Of a stretch of DNA of 64,000 nucleotides, positions 1-8,904 are shown one piece after another (position 1 is the first letter of the stretch; each line of letters starts with the position of its first letter). A model generated the notes under the pieces. It made no database searches. It was not told the origin of the DNA and saw only the letters and a program-made list of their open reading frames with translations. A program made the position numbers and the translations under genes. Origin of the DNA: Lachnospiraceae bacterium (GTDB lineage Bacteria; Bacillota; Clostridia; Lachnospirales; Lachnospiraceae); NCBI GenBank assembly GCA_024403355.1, contig JAKSRW010000009.1, positions 1-64,000 of the forward strand, read 5' to 3'.

Positions 1-16
1 TGCGTCAGCAAGATGT

Positions 17-45
17 AGTATATCACCGTAATATGGGTTTGTCAA
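17..45 (-). promoter_or_regulatory. sigmaA promoter reading off the left edge
   Basis: On the minus strand TTGACA (40-45) is followed by 17 nt and TATACT (17-22). This is close to consensus and points at a gene or RNA outside the window on the left. A/T-rich sequence with T and A tracts lies upstream of it (46-230), like an UP element. Confidence 0.7.
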
Positions 46-277
46 CAACTTTTTTTAACTTTTTTTAAAAAATTTATTTTAATTGTTTTTAAGCCGTTTT
101 TTATTGATTTTCGACCTTTTTTAAGGGATTTTTACCGTTTTTTGATAGTTTCTTCTTTCGTGTTTTCTTTTGGACTTTTCAGATTTCCAAAAAAATTTTA
201 TAAATCTCTTTTCTTTTTTCTTTTCATCATTTGTACTTTTTCTATAGACTCAATACTTATGCAGGCTTCATTCATAC

Positions 278-304
278 AAAAAGGGCAGCCGTAAAAGGCC
301 GCCC
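278..304 (-). terminator. Rho-independent terminator of the dnaX-cvpA operon
   Basis: On the minus strand GGGCGGCC, a short A/T loop and GGCTGCCC (283-304) are followed by TTTTT. It lies 200 nt after the stop of the CvpA-family gene, the last gene of the leftward dnaX-recR operon, with no other gene between. Two other hairpins (351-374, 385-414) and a 30-nt repeat lie between. Confidence 0.65.
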
Positions 305-350
305 TCCAAATTCTTTTATACGTCAGAATATTATATAAAATAGAAAGATA

Positions 351-414
351 ACCCACTGCCTTTAGGCGGTGGGTGAAGCTTTCGCGAGGTGCGGGGTTCA
401 AGCCCCGTACCTCG
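351..414. repeat. Two adjacent perfect hairpins, possible IS200/IS605-type end remnant
   Basis: Hairpin 351-374 has stem ACCCACTGCC/GGCGGTGGGT with a TTTA loop. Hairpin 385-414 has a 12-bp stem (one G-T pair) with a TTCAAG loop. A short GC hairpin with a TTTA loop followed by GTGGGTGAAGC and then TTCAA resembles right ends and guide-RNA scaffolds of IS200/IS605 elements. No transposase or TnpB is nearby, so this is at most a remnant; it may simply be part of the operon's termination region. Confidence 0.4.
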
Positions 415-437
415 TAAGCTGCGGTAGCAGCGATTTT

Positions 438-468
438 ATAACGAGTGACAAGCGAAGCGGTCACGAGT
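438..468 (-). repeat. 30-nt hairpin repeat, copy 1
   Basis: The minus strand reads GTGACCGCTTCGCTTGTCAC, a hairpin with a CGCTTCGCT core, followed by TCGTTATAAAAT. An almost identical sequence lies at 21435-21463, just after the HD-GYP gene. Both copies are directly downstream of genes, so the repeat may be a transcript-end or processing signal. Confidence 0.5.
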
Positions 469-499
469 TTGACTTTTTATACCAAAATCCTCTTTCTTT

Positions 500-1204
500 T
501 TAAAAGAGACTCATTACGAATTTTACTACAGGGTTATATTCGTAAAGCCATGCAAGGAATGCGTTACTGTTCACCATTTCCATAAGACTGTTGCCAAGAG
601 CTGTCGCAGCAAAGGCAAGTGCAGCAAGATACAGAACGGATATATATAAATATCCCTGAACAAAGCCTGCCGCAATTCCCAGTACCTTGTTCAGCTGCTT
701 TATTACCGGCAGCTTTTCTACTATATTCAAAAGCATTCCTATTACCAGAATTATTACACTGATAACAGCCATCGTAAACAGATATGCTATGGCTCCGATT
801 ATCATGTCGGTAAGATTAGTATATATAGAAGAAACCAGTTCATCCGAAACCTGATCTACATATGAATCAACATTTTTCCCGGCTTTTCTTCCTTTTTCCT
901 TTATTACATCCTTGAGCTGGTCGGGAATCTCTATTTTATCGACATAATCAGCGTATTTTGTGTCTGTTTTTTCGTCAATTTTGCTTTTTAAGTCTATTTT
1001 CTGTTCCAGTCCGCTTGTTATCGAAGCAGGTATACCTGTATTTTTTTCAATATATACTTTAACATACGGACTCAGAACCGCTGTCAGAACAATAATTACC
1101 GCCAATGCGCACATCGAGTATATTGTACGGATAAATCCGCGCATATAACCGAATATTATGCAGGCAAGCATTATTAATAATACAATTATTAAATATAAAT
1201 TCAT
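500..1204 (-). CDS. CvpA family membrane protein
   Basis: The 234-residue product has an N-terminal hydrophobic helix beginning at residue 2, a second near residues 28-46, a charged extracytoplasmic or loop segment (about 60-125, rich in K/D/E), and two more helices (about 133-162 and 180-205). This layout and the start are typical of the CvpA/colicin V production family, whose members in Firmicutes are linked to envelope maintenance; the biochemical role is unknown. It is the last gene of the leftward dnaX-recR transcription unit, 8 bp after the DUF5711 gene. Family assignment is from overall pattern; function in this host is inference. Confidence 0.7.
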   Translation of the reverse strand: MNLYLIIVLLIMLACIIFGYMRGFIRTIYSMCALAVIIVLTAVLSPYVKVYIEKNTGIPASITSGLEQKIDLKSKIDEKTDTKYADYVDKIEIPDQLKDVIKEKGRKAGKNVDSYVDQVSDELVSSIYTNLTDMIIGAIAYLFTMAVISVIILVIGMLLNIVEKLPVIKQLNKVLGIAAGFVQGYLYISVLYLAALAFAATALGNSLMEMVNSNAFLAWLYEYNPVVKFVMSLF

Positions 1205-1212
1205 ATGATTCC

Positions 1213-2376
1213 TTATCCCTCAGATTTCAATGTGATCTGACGAACCTCATTTGCGCCTATAAAATAATACTTGTTATGTCCCGCAGGAAATACGGATTTG
1301 ATACCGTTATCCATCTGGGTTCTGAACTTTTCACTTCCGTCCAGATTAAAAATTATACATGACGCGTTATTATATATTATAAGCTCCGAATCCTCCATAT
1401 ACATTCCGGTATATGAAATTCCGGTTACGATTTTCTTCTTTATCTGACCGTCTACATCAAAAATGGTAAGTGTTGTTGTACCGTCGGTCTCATCTTCTGC
1501 AAGACAGACATATTTGTCATCATTGGCTATTGCAGCCAGTCTCGGCGCACTGCAGCTTGCAAGCTCCGAAGGTGTTTCCTTCATTCGATAGATGATGCAG
1601 CCATTATCGGTGAATACACATACTCTTTCATTGCCTGCGAATTTCACACCGGGAATAACGGTTCCGGGGAAGGAATAGCTTCCTACCACACGGTCCGAAT
1701 AATTCTGGCCTACAGCGCTGAAGTTATAAAATGTAACCCATGTAGTGAGTTCATCATCAATTTTAATATATGAGGTAACAAGCTTTGTTCCGTCGGGTGA
1801 CAGATCAAAAGCTATAGGGAAGCCGTCTGCGGCTATATCTGTAGCGATATCAAGAAGCAATGTTCCGTTTACATCGTACAAAAAGATGTTATCGGTATCT
1901 ACAGAATCTGTCCATACAGCCACAACGCCCTGTGATGCAACGCGAACATCTACAATTTTATCCGGGACACTGATATGATAATTTGCGCCCGTACCGTCTG
2001 TTATACAAATATCCTGGTGACCCTTGTCGGCAAAAACGCAGTAATCACCGCTGGTATCCGCCACAGGCTTTTTCATGCTGTAGCTTACATTCCAGAGAAC
2101 TGTGTCACCCTTTACCGCTTCCGCGCCATCGGATGTGTAGCGAACATAGCCGTCCGCATAACGCATATACTTACTGCCGTCCGTGACCTGATTGACCGCA
2201 TTTACGGTGTATGAGTTGAAGGTCTTCGACTGTCTGTAATATTTATACCAGACAAGGGCAAGAATAGCGACAATAAGTACGAGCATAATAACTATAGCCC
2301 ATGCACTTTTGCTGCGCCTTCTTTGACTCTGTTCATATTCAGTTTCTTCTGTATATGAAATGTTTCTGTTTCTCAT
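1213..2376 (-). CDS. DUF5711 family membrane-anchored beta-propeller-like protein
   Basis: The 387-residue product has a basic cytoplasmic N-terminus (RRRSK at about 20-24), one membrane helix (about 27-45) and a large extracytoplasmic region. That region consists of repeated short beta-rich segments, e.g. the PDGTKL motif near residue 197, which suggests a WD40/YVTN-like propeller. It matches what I know of the DUF5711 family of Lachnospiraceae. It lies between the coiled-coil gene and the CvpA-like gene with short gaps, consistent with cotranscription. No enzyme motif is visible, so a sensory or scaffold role at the cell surface is only a guess. Confidence 0.6.
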   Translation of the reverse strand: MRNRNISYTEETEYEQSQRRRSKSAWAIVIMLVLIVAILALVWYKYYRQSKTFNSYTVNAVNQVTDGSKYMRYADGYVRYTSDGAEAVKGDTVLWNVSYSMKKPVADTSGDYCVFADKGHQDICITDGTGANYHISVPDKIVDVRVASQGVVAVWTDSVDTDNIFLYDVNGTLLLDIATDIAADGFPIAFDLSPDGTKLVTSYIKIDDELTTWVTFYNFSAVGQNYSDRVVGSYSFPGTVIPGVKFAGNERVCVFTDNGCIIYRMKETPSELASCSAPRLAAIANDDKYVCLAEDETDGTTTLTIFDVDGQIKKKIVTGISYTGMYMEDSELIIYNNASCIIFNLDGSEKFRTQMDNGIKSVFPAGHNKYYFIGANEVRQITLKSEG

Positions 2377-2412
2377 CCGGTCCTCTCATGTGTTCTGATT
2401 CATTTTAAATCA

Positions 2413-3525
2413 TCAGGTAATAGCACTTCTTTTATTACAGTACTCAATTGCTTCGCCTACCGTCGACGCCTCGCTGTCATTAATGATGGCAATCAATTCA
2501 TCCATCATAGGTACGGTAAGATGCTCTTTTCCGAGATAAACCTCGTATTTTTTAGCGATATCTACGGAAAGTCTGTTAAGATCCGCATCAACCTCAGTCT
2601 GCTCGGTTGTTTTTTCGGCGAGTGACGCTCTTGCCCGGTCAAGCTCTTCGGCATATCTTGTATGAATTTCATCAGTGATATTCTGCTTAATTCTTCCCTC
2701 AAAATCCGCAAGAGTTTTCTTTCTGTCCTCAAGGATATTGTCTACTTCTTCCTCGATTCCCTTTATTTTCTCGTCATGCTCGCTCAAATCATACTGGCTC
2801 TCATCGGAATCCTTACGAATTGCCTTTTCCGCCTTCTTGATTCTTCTGTTAATATCGTCAATTTTCTGGTAGTGAGCCTTTGCATCACGCAGCGCCTCAT
2901 AATATTCCTGGCTGCGGGTTTTTCTGATTGTGATATAGGATATTCCCACCACTAACGCAAAGAGGCCTATATAAATAAGCACCAAAATCCAGACTTTTCG
3001 TGTTTCGGGATTTGTAAAAAGCAGGAAAAGTAACGCAGGCAATGTAAAAATCGCCGCAATCACACCTGCAATTATTGCAAAATCAAGGATTCCGTTAGGG
3101 AAAAACAACGTAAAGAAGGGCTTATTGTTAATAAGCCTCAGGATTCCGTGTTTTGAGAAAATCGCATTTATTTCTTCTTTTACGGCGCGCTTATCCTCAT
3201 GAAGACCTGCGGTATCATTCTTGATTCGCTCCGTAACCTTTTGATTTTTGCTTTGCTCTCTGTCGCTTTTTGCCTTTTTCAGACGCTGCTGCGCCTTGTC
3301 CAGAGAAGCATTAAGTGTCAGTGTTGATTCGGTACGTCTTTTGGATATTGTTGATGCTATCTCATTTTCCTCAGCCTTGCTTTTAACTTCAATCGTCTTT
3401 GTGAGTGATTTTATGTCTTCGTCAAGCTTAGCCGATCTGTTTTTAAGGTCATCGAGTTCAAGAAGTCTCTCCTTTATTTCATAGAGAACCTCCACTCCTC
3501 CGCCTAAAATATTAACGTCATCCAT
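2413..3525 (-). CDS. Coiled-coil protein with a central membrane hairpin, function unknown
   Basis: The 370-residue product is built symmetrically: a long charged coiled coil (about residues 15-120), a pair of membrane helices (about 147-170 and 178-200) and a second coiled coil (about 210-340). Both coils would face the same side of the membrane. I recognise no named family. It follows recR by 41 bp in a DNA-replication/repair operon, which is an odd place for a membrane coiled-coil protein. The architecture recalls membrane-remodelling or tethering proteins, but that is analogy, not homology. Confidence 0.6.
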   Translation of the reverse strand: MDDVNILGGGVEVLYEIKERLLELDDLKNRSAKLDEDIKSLTKTIEVKSKAEENEIASTISKRRTESTLTLNASLDKAQQRLKKAKSDREQSKNQKVTERIKNDTAGLHEDKRAVKEEINAIFSKHGILRLINNKPFFTLFFPNGILDFAIIAGVIAAIFTLPALLFLLFTNPETRKVWILVLIYIGLFALVVGISYITIRKTRSQEYYEALRDAKAHYQKIDDINRRIKKAEKAIRKDSDESQYDLSEHDEKIKGIEEEVDNILEDRKKTLADFEGRIKQNITDEIHTRYAEELDRARASLAEKTTEQTEVDADLNRLSVDIAKKYEVYLGKEHLTVPMMDELIAIINDSEASTVGEAIEYCNKRSAIT

Positions 3526-3566
3526 AGCTTCTCAGCCTCCTGACACGTCTTGCGACGTATTATTAG

Positions 3567-4166
3567 TTACAGCTCCACTCTTCCGTCGAGTGCCCTGAGC
3601 AGGGTTACCTCGTCTATATACTCGAGGTCTCCTCCGACAGGAATTCCGCTCGCAATTCTGCTGACCTTTATGCCGGCAGGTTTTACCAGCTTGCTGATGT
3701 ACATTGCCGTTGCCTCGCCCTCAACACTTGAGTTTGTGGCAATTACAAGCTCTTCCACATCCTCCTGCTGCAGACGCTGCATAAGCTCTTTTAAATTTAT
3801 ATCCGCCGGTCCTATTCCAAGCATAGGCGAAATAACGCCGTTTAATACATGATAAACGCCGTTGAATTTACCTATTTTTTCATAAGCGGCCAAATCCCTG
3901 GTGCTTTCCACCACCATTATCATTTTGTGGTTTCGGCTGGGATTCGAGCAGATGGGACAGAGCTCACGGTCAGTCAAACACTGACAATTCCGACAGTGTC
4001 TGACATTCTTTTTCGCGTCCTTTATTGCTTCCGTGAAGCGTTCCACCTGCTCGTCTGACATATCTAAAATGTGAAATGCCAGACGCTGTGCAGATTTTGT
4101 CCCGATTCCGGGAAGCATTCCAAGTTCAGCAATCAGCTTATTTATTTTTTCGCTGTAATATTCCAT
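3567..4166 (-). CDS. recR: Recombination mediator protein RecR
   Basis: The 199-residue product has the family length and domain order: N-terminal helix-hairpin-helix (PGIGTKSAQRLAFH, about 19-32), C4 zinc finger (CRNCQC and CPIC, about 57-72) and a Toprim domain (MVVESTRDLAAYE, about 84-96). RecR acts with RecO/RecF to load RecA on gapped DNA. It lies 7 bp after ybaB and 378 bp from dnaX, the conserved dnaX-ybaB-recR order of Firmicutes, on the minus strand. Confidence 0.97.
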   Translation of the reverse strand: MEYYSEKINKLIAELGMLPGIGTKSAQRLAFHILDMSDEQVERFTEAIKDAKKNVRHCRNCQCLTDRELCPICSNPSRNHKMIMVVESTRDLAAYEKIGKFNGVYHVLNGVISPMLGIGPADINLKELMQRLQQEDVEELVIATNSSVEGEATAMYISKLVKPAGIKVSRIASGIPVGGDLEYIDEVTLLRALDGRVEL

Positions 4167-4173
4167 ATTTTAT

Positions 4174-4527
4174 TTAGAAACCAAAACCGCTGAATGAGCT
4201 GCCGAGACCGTTTCCGATTGAACCGTAAACCTCATCTGACTCCTCATCCATCTTCTTCCAAACTTCATTTACTGCTGCAATGATAAGATCCTGAAGCATC
4301 TCTACATCATCGGGATCGATAACTTCGGGAGAAATCTTGATTGATGTCATTTCCTTCTTACCTGACATCTGTACTGTTACAGCTCCGCCGCCTGATGAAG
4401 CCTCCCAAACCTTCTCTTCAAGTTCCTTCTGCTTCTCTTCCATCTGACGCTGCATTCTCTGCGCCTGCTTCATAAGATTGTTCATGTTTCCGGGCATACC
4501 GCCGGGGAATCCACCCTTTTTTGCCAT
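4174..4527 (-). CDS. YbaB/EbfC family nucleoid-associated protein
   Basis: The 117-residue product has a Gly/Met/Asn-rich N-terminus ([20 protein letters not shown]), a helix rich in Q/M/E (about 18-42) and the GGGAVTV segment typical of the family, followed by the [10 protein letters not shown] motif. Family members form dimers that bind DNA in the nucleoid. It sits between dnaX and recR, its conserved location, with gaps of 17 and 7 bp, so it is almost certainly cotranscribed. Confidence 0.93.
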   Translation of the reverse strand: MAKKGGFPGGMPGNMNNLMKQAQRMQRQMEEKQKELEEKVWEASSGGGAVTVQMSGKKEMTSIKISPEVIDPDDVEMLQDLIIAAVNEVWKKMDEESDEVYGSIGNGLGSSFSGFGF

Positions 4528-4544
4528 TTCTTTGTCTCCTTTGA

Positions 4545-6146
4545 TTAATCAATTTTGTCTATTTTCATTTTTACAAGCTTAGAAATATCAACTACAGTGT
4601 TGTTATTTCCGCCTGATGATTCACATTCGATATCCACGAGCTTTCCTGTAACCTTCGCAATCAGATTGCGAAGCAGGGCAATTCGTGTGATTGTCTCGCC
4701 ACCGCGCTCAAGTGCTCCCGTCATAGACATACAATCTATTTCGCTTGAGCATACCAGAACAAGCTTTCCTCCACGCTCGGACGGCTTCATTGTCAGGACC
4801 ATAGCTCCTGTTATTTTATCTATTTCCTCCGGTACGGAGGCCACTATTCTTTTCCACTGAAGGGCAATTTCCCTGATGTCATCCGGAAGTGCTCTTTCTA
4901 AGGCCTCGTAGTCAATCTGCTGTACGGCCGGCGCAGCAGAAGCTGCCTCGCCCAAATCCTCCGAAGCTGCACCTGCAGGCATTGCAAAGCCTCCGCGTTC
5001 CGCTTTGTCCTCAAGCACCCTGATTCTGTCCAGAATAGCTTCATTGTCCTTCTGCATTTCGGGACGTGCAAGCTTTATCAGCTCGATTTCAATAAGCAGG
5101 CGCTTCTGAGTCGCATACCTGATTCTGTTTGATAATTCTGACAGAATTCTGATGTAACGGATAAGCGTTTCAGCAGGTACGTTCTTTGCTTCATGAATTA
5201 TTAATTCCATGTTTTCTTTTGAAAACTCGAGCACATCTTCGGGACTGTCGGTGGTTGCCGCAATTAAAAGATTCCTCAGATACCAGGCAAAATCGGCTAC
5301 AAACTGGCCAAGCTCACGGCCCGCAACCATAACCTCGTCAAGGATTTTCATGCATCCGTCAACATTTTGTGCCAGAATACAGCGCAGAAGTCTCGCAAAT
5401 ACATCAATGTCAACGGAACCCAGAACCTCGAGAACCTTGTCATAGGTAAGCTTCTGTCCGAGATAAAAGGCGATACACTGGTCGAGAAGACTCTGTGAAT
5501 CACGCATTGAACCATCACCTGTTCTGGCTATATAATGCAGTGCCTTTTCCTCATATTCTATCTGTTCAGCCTTCATCAGGTCTGCCAGACAGCCTGCTAT
5601 AGTCTCGGTTGTTATTCTTTTGAAATCATATCTCTGGCATCTCGAAAGAATCGTAATGGGAATTTTATGAACCTCGGTGGTTGCCAGAATAAATATTACA
5701 TACGACGGCGGTTCCTCAAGTGTTTTGAGAAGCGCATTGAACGCACTTGTCGAAAGCATATGAACCTCATCGATTATGTATACCTTATAATGTCCCTCTG
5801 TGGGAGAGTATTTTACACTGTCAATAATATCACGGATATTGTCTACACTGTTGTTTGAAGCAGCATCCAGTTCCGTAACATTCATGGAAATCTGCGAATC
5901 GATTGCCCTGCAGACGGGACAGTTTCCGCAAGGACTTCCGTCTACCGGATTCTCACAGTTTACCGCCTTTGCAAAAAGCTTGGCGATGGAGGTTTTTCCT
6001 GTACCTCTTGTACCACAAAAAAGATAGGCATGACCAATACGCCCCGCCTTTAACTGATTTTTCAGCGTGGTTACTATATGATCCTGCCCTCTGACCTCGT
6101 CAAAGGTCTGCGGTCTGTATTTTCTATATAAAGCCAGATATGCCAT
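4545..6146 (-). CDS. dnaX: DNA polymerase III subunit gamma/tau
   Basis: The 533-residue product is the clamp-loader ATPase: [14 protein letters not shown] near the N-terminus, Walker [10 protein letters not shown] (about 45-53), a zinc module [16 protein letters not shown] (about 64-79), Walker B/DEVH (about 126) and sensor SRC (about 168). It then has the clamp-loader collar and a tau-like C-terminal third beyond residue 370. Its ATG is preceded by AGGAGG, which is the 3' end of the dispersed UTR cassette (6151-6251). A promoter lies at 6322-6350. I saw no clear slippery site for a shorter gamma form. Confidence 0.96.
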   Translation of the reverse strand: MAYLALYRKYRPQTFDEVRGQDHIVTTLKNQLKAGRIGHAYLFCGTRGTGKTSIAKLFAKAVNCENPVDGSPCGNCPVCRAIDSQISMNVTELDAASNNSVDNIRDIIDSVKYSPTEGHYKVYIIDEVHMLSTSAFNALLKTLEEPPSYVIFILATTEVHKIPITILSRCQRYDFKRITTETIAGCLADLMKAEQIEYEEKALHYIARTGDGSMRDSQSLLDQCIAFYLGQKLTYDKVLEVLGSVDIDVFARLLRCILAQNVDGCMKILDEVMVAGRELGQFVADFAWYLRNLLIAATTDSPEDVLEFSKENMELIIHEAKNVPAETLIRYIRILSELSNRIRYATQKRLLIEIELIKLARPEMQKDNEAILDRIRVLEDKAERGGFAMPAGAASEDLGEAASAAPAVQQIDYEALERALPDDIREIALQWKRIVASVPEEIDKITGAMVLTMKPSERGGKLVLVCSSEIDCMSMTGALERGGETITRIALLRNLIAKVTGKLVDIECESSGGNNNTVVDISKLVKMKIDKID

Positions 6147-6150
6147 TATT

Positions 6151-6251
6151 CCTCCTAATGCAACGAATATAATGAGTTGCTAATGGAGCAGACCGGTGAG
6201 CTTTTGCACCAATCTCAGAGCTTGAAAATTTATTTTCAAGCTTCAACCTCC
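6151..6251 (-). repeat. Dispersed 5'-UTR cassette, copy 1 (dnaX)
   Basis: Reading leftward it has hairpin AGCTTGAAAAT/ATTTTCAAGCT, then a second hairpin of the form GAGATTGGTGC..GCTCACCGGTCT, then TTAGCAACTCATTATATTCG and TTGCATTAGGAGG, five bases before the dnaX ATG. The same order of parts occurs at 28691-28776, 48817-48920 and (without the middle hairpin) 56681-56725. A further inverted repeat GCTAATT/AATTAGC lies just upstream. Confidence 0.8.
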
Positions 6252-6321
6252 ATGCTAATTACGAAGCAATTAGCAAATGGTTTTGATTGTAGGGTTTGAA
6301 CGCTACAGACCTACATTTTAC

Positions 6322-6350
6322 AGTATATAATATCATGGCCCAAAAAACAA
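6322..6350 (-). promoter_or_regulatory. Promoter of the dnaX-ybaB-recR operon
   Basis: On the minus strand TTGTTT (6345-6350), a 17-nt spacer and TATACT (6322-6327). It lies next to the 3' end of the upstream flavodoxin/SCP2 gene (stop at 6356) and leaves a ~165-nt leader that contains UTR cassette copy 1. Confidence 0.55.
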
Positions 6351-6355
6351 GATTT

Positions 6356-7348
6356 TTATTCAAATCTGAAGAGCTGGTCAAAATTTCTCATTATTCTGAA
6401 ATCACCCTTGCAGGTAATCTGTCCGGTCATAAATCCGCCCTGGAAGGTAATCTTTCCCGCCACAAGCTTGTTCACTGTGTCACGGGTTGCGGTTGCATAG
6501 ACGTCTGCGGAAGCAGGCTCCCCGTAATAGCAGTTGAGTTTACTGTCCTTCACCTCGAGTACGATGGTTTTATTCGTATCGCTCATATGGATACTGAATA
6601 CGGTATTTACCTGCTCAGAAGGTTCTTTGAAGGCATCCCTGAAGCCCTTTAAGAATTCCTGCTTATCCTCATCCTTACCCTTATCGAGAATATTTTTGTA
6701 AAGCTGTGACAGCATCTGAACATCTTCCTTCTGTTTTTTAACGAAAGAATCATCCGAAACGTAGACAGAAAGCTGCTCACTTTCCTGAGGTGTGAGCTCC
6801 ATTCCCGCAACTGCCGCAGGCTGTCCGCAGGCATTTGTACTGCTGGGAAATGCCGGGGTTTTGTGACTTACTATTCTGTAGATTTCCTCTGCCTTTTTCT
6901 CTATCAGCGAGGTATATGCACTGTTTGCCTCAAAATCAACACGATTTTCCACGTATGCACAAAGTCCCTCACCCACAATTCCGCCAAGTATTTCCCAGGC
7001 ATCGGCCAGGCTCGTCATAGCCTCGCGCTCGCCCCTGGTTGTTGAAATAACAAGAGGAAACATATATGTTTTTTTAATTTTGTTTTTGTCCGCATAAAGC
7101 CAGCAGGCATCAAGGAAGCTCTGCATTAATCCGCCAATACCGAACCATTCAACGCTTACGGCCAGAATAACCGCATCCGCATCCTTCATTGTATTCGGAA
7201 GCATGGAAATTCCGTTTTTCTGCTCATAAAGATTGTAACGTGTAACATCGACACGGATTTCCTTAAGAACTTCCTGTATTTTATTCATCACATAAATTGT
7301 AGGATCCTCGATGAGTCCGCGTCCACCATAGTAAATGTTAATCTTCAT
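6356..7348 (-). CDS. Flavodoxin-like NAD(P)H-dependent oxidoreductase fused to an SCP2 domain
   Basis: The 330-residue product has two halves. Residues 1-170 form a flavodoxin/NADPH-dependent FMN reductase fold: beta1 MKINIYYGGRG, the DAVILAVSVEWFGIGGLMQ loop expected to contact the flavin, and LVISTTRGERE. Residues about 240-330 end in a sterol-carrier-protein-2 pattern with KLVAGKITFQGGFMTGQI and a closing MRNF..LFRF. SCP2 domains bind lipids; the fusion suggests a flavin enzyme acting on a hydrophobic substrate, which is inference. It stands alone between the dnaX promoter and the Tad-locus terminator. Confidence 0.7.
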   Translation of the reverse strand: MKINIYYGGRGLIEDPTIYVMNKIQEVLKEIRVDVTRYNLYEQKNGISMLPNTMKDADAVILAVSVEWFGIGGLMQSFLDACWLYADKNKIKKTYMFPLVISTTRGEREAMTSLADAWEILGGIVGEGLCAYVENRVDFEANSAYTSLIEKKAEEIYRIVSHKTPAFPSSTNACGQPAAVAGMELTPQESEQLSVYVSDDSFVKKQKEDVQMLSQLYKNILDKGKDEDKQEFLKGFRDAFKEPSEQVNTVFSIHMSDTNKTIVLEVKDSKLNCYYGEPASADVYATATRDTVNKLVAGKITFQGGFMTGQITCKGDFRIMRNFDQLFRFE

Positions 7349-7401
7349 AATTTCCTTGCCTTTCTGACCTCATGAATAAAAACATTATACATCATTCAGG
7401 A

Positions 7402-7447
7402 TAAAAAAACAACCGAAAAGCAAGCCGTCCTGCTGCCCTCCGGTTGT
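7402..7447 (-). terminator. Terminator of the Tad/FHA operon
   Basis: On the minus strand ACAACCG (7441-7447) pairs with CGGTTGT (7409-7415), with an inner GGCAGC/GGCTTGC pairing, followed by TTTTTTT. It starts 14 nt after the stop codon of the FHA gene and closes the long leftward pilus operon. Confidence 0.8.
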
Positions 7448-7460
7448 ATGTCAGATTTCG

Positions 7461-8849
7461 TCAGTTCATATAAAAAACGCATTGTCCAATGGTGATTTTA
7501 TCCATTTTACTAAGATGATAAGCCGTATTCGGTGCCAGTCTTTTATCATTTAAAAAGCTGCCGTTAGTACTGTTTAAGTCTGTAACGGTGAACTCAATTC
7601 CGACTCTGTCAACCAAAAGATGCCTACGCGATACCCCGTCAACATCAAGACAATAGTCTGTATTTCCCGGATCCTTTCCTATACAGAAGGGAAAGTGTTC
7701 CATCCTTATCGCAGGGTAGTCGTCCGAAACAAAGCTGCATACAAAATGAGTTTTTACATTTTTATCAAAGAGCAGAACCGTGGCTGCCCCGTCTTCTTCG
7801 GGCTGCGGGGATTTTTCTTTTTGGCTTTTTGCTCCCTGTATATTAATTTTGCTCGTAACCGGCCGCCAGATTTTCTGCTGAAGAAAAAGAACGAGACCGC
7901 CAAAAAGCAAAATAGCCGCGGTGAGCTTTACGGTATCTGTTTTCCCGTTCTTATCCAGCATAAAGCTGCTGCTTATGAGCGCATATAACGCCAGGGCAGG
8001 AATCAGTATTGCAAGAACAGCCTCCAGCTTCTGCACCGCAGTTGACGCATGAAGAAGTATTTTCATTTTTCCTGCTGCCGTTTCCTCATTTTTATAAATG
8101 GGGGCATCCTGCTTATCGGAGATATGGTTATTATCGGCGGCATGATTTTCACTTTTTCTATCTGCAAGGTATTCCTCCTTATCACGGGCTTTGGTGCGGA
8201 TTTCAGCCATATCATCACTTGAAGACCTGTGCTCTGCTTTTTCTGCTGCTTCCAGGAACTCCGGACCTGATATTTTTCTGATCGCCGGACCTGTTTTTAC
8301 AGCAGTTTTTGAACGTATATAAGCCACTATATCTTCAAGCGAGCAATTTTCCTCCTTGGTCTTCATATATAATGTATACGCCATTAAGACCGCCATTTCA
8401 TCGGTATAATCAATATTATTCATCAAAAATTCGGCAAGTGCCTGAAGCTGTCCGCGTATGGGCTTTGCGTATCCGCTGTAATATGCGACATGGGTTTTAC
8501 CGTTTTTATTTATAAAAATCAGATTCGGGTCCAAAATGTAGTCATTCTCTGCAAGCATAAATTCACGGCCGCAAAAAACAGACTGTAAAATATCGTTCAA
8601 CAGCGTCGTAAGACCGGCCATTTTCAGTTTTTCTTTCTTGCAGACAGTGTCTAAGGATTCCATCTCCAAAATATTATATTCGTAGGTTTTCTCATTATTT
8701 ACAATATTTATCTCAAACTTTAGAAGTCCGTCGATGGAGTTATTCATAAGCATCCGTTCACGGAAATCCGCCCCATCCATGCCCTTATCAATATCATATT
8801 CTTCCGTTATCTGAAAGCTTTGATGTTCTTTTTCCCTTTGTATCTGCAT
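7461..8849 (-). CDS. DUF6382 and FHA domain protein of the Tad locus
   Basis: The 462-residue product starts with a DUF6382-like region (about 25-190), followed by a charged linker, two adjacent membrane helices (about 280-325) and a C-terminal FHA domain (about 380-462). The FHA domain shows FPFCIGKD, SRRHLLV and LNSTNGSFLNDKRL, the phosphothreonine-binding motifs. FHA domains read Ser/Thr phosphorylation, so this may couple kinase signalling to pilus assembly. Its ATG is preceded by an AAAGGAGAGG site but separated from it by a hairpin (8861-8876). It is the last gene of the Tad operon, 55 bp after the TadE-like gene. Confidence 0.75.
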   Translation of the reverse strand: MQIQREKEHQSFQITEEYDIDKGMDGADFRERMLMNNSIDGLLKFEINIVNNEKTYEYNILEMESLDTVCKKEKLKMAGLTTLLNDILQSVFCGREFMLAENDYILDPNLIFINKNGKTHVAYYSGYAKPIRGQLQALAEFLMNNIDYTDEMAVLMAYTLYMKTKEENCSLEDIVAYIRSKTAVKTGPAIRKISGPEFLEAAEKAEHRSSSDDMAEIRTKARDKEEYLADRKSENHAADNNHISDKQDAPIYKNEETAAGKMKILLHASTAVQKLEAVLAILIPALALYALISSSFMLDKNGKTDTVKLTAAILLFGGLVLFLQQKIWRPVTSKINIQGAKSQKEKSPQPEEDGAATVLLFDKNVKTHFVCSFVSDDYPAIRMEHFPFCIGKDPGNTDYCLDVDGVSRRHLLVDRVGIEFTVTDLNSTNGSFLNDKRLAPNTAYHLSKMDKITIGQCVFYMN

Positions 8850-8888
8850 ATAATATTTCTCGATAGCTTACTATCGAACCTCTCCTTT
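8850..8888 (-). promoter_or_regulatory. Ribosome site separated from start codon by a hairpin (FHA gene)
   Basis: The minus strand has AAAGGAGAGG (8879-8888), then CGATAG-TAAG-CTATCG (8861-8876), then 11 nt and ATG at 8849. Linear spacing is 29 nt, far too long. If the hairpin forms, the effective spacing is about 13 nt. The same arrangement occurs at 62271-62305. Confidence 0.55.
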
Positions 8889-8904
8889 CATTGAATTCAA
8901 CTTG

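Noticed and set aside
385..414. TTCAAG loop with GC stem, like a tRNA T-arm
   Set aside because: The stem is a continuous 12-bp hairpin with a 6-nt loop. The 7-nt T-loop pairing fails, and there is no D-arm or anticodon arm.
198..464. 88-codon minus-strand open frame after the CvpA gene
   Set aside because: It covers three hairpins, a terminator and the 30-nt repeat, with no ribosome site, so it is not a gene.
6146..6350. SRP RNA (ffs) upstream of dnaX
   Set aside because: The region holds the UTR cassette and promoter; no SRP RNA sequence or fold was recognised.
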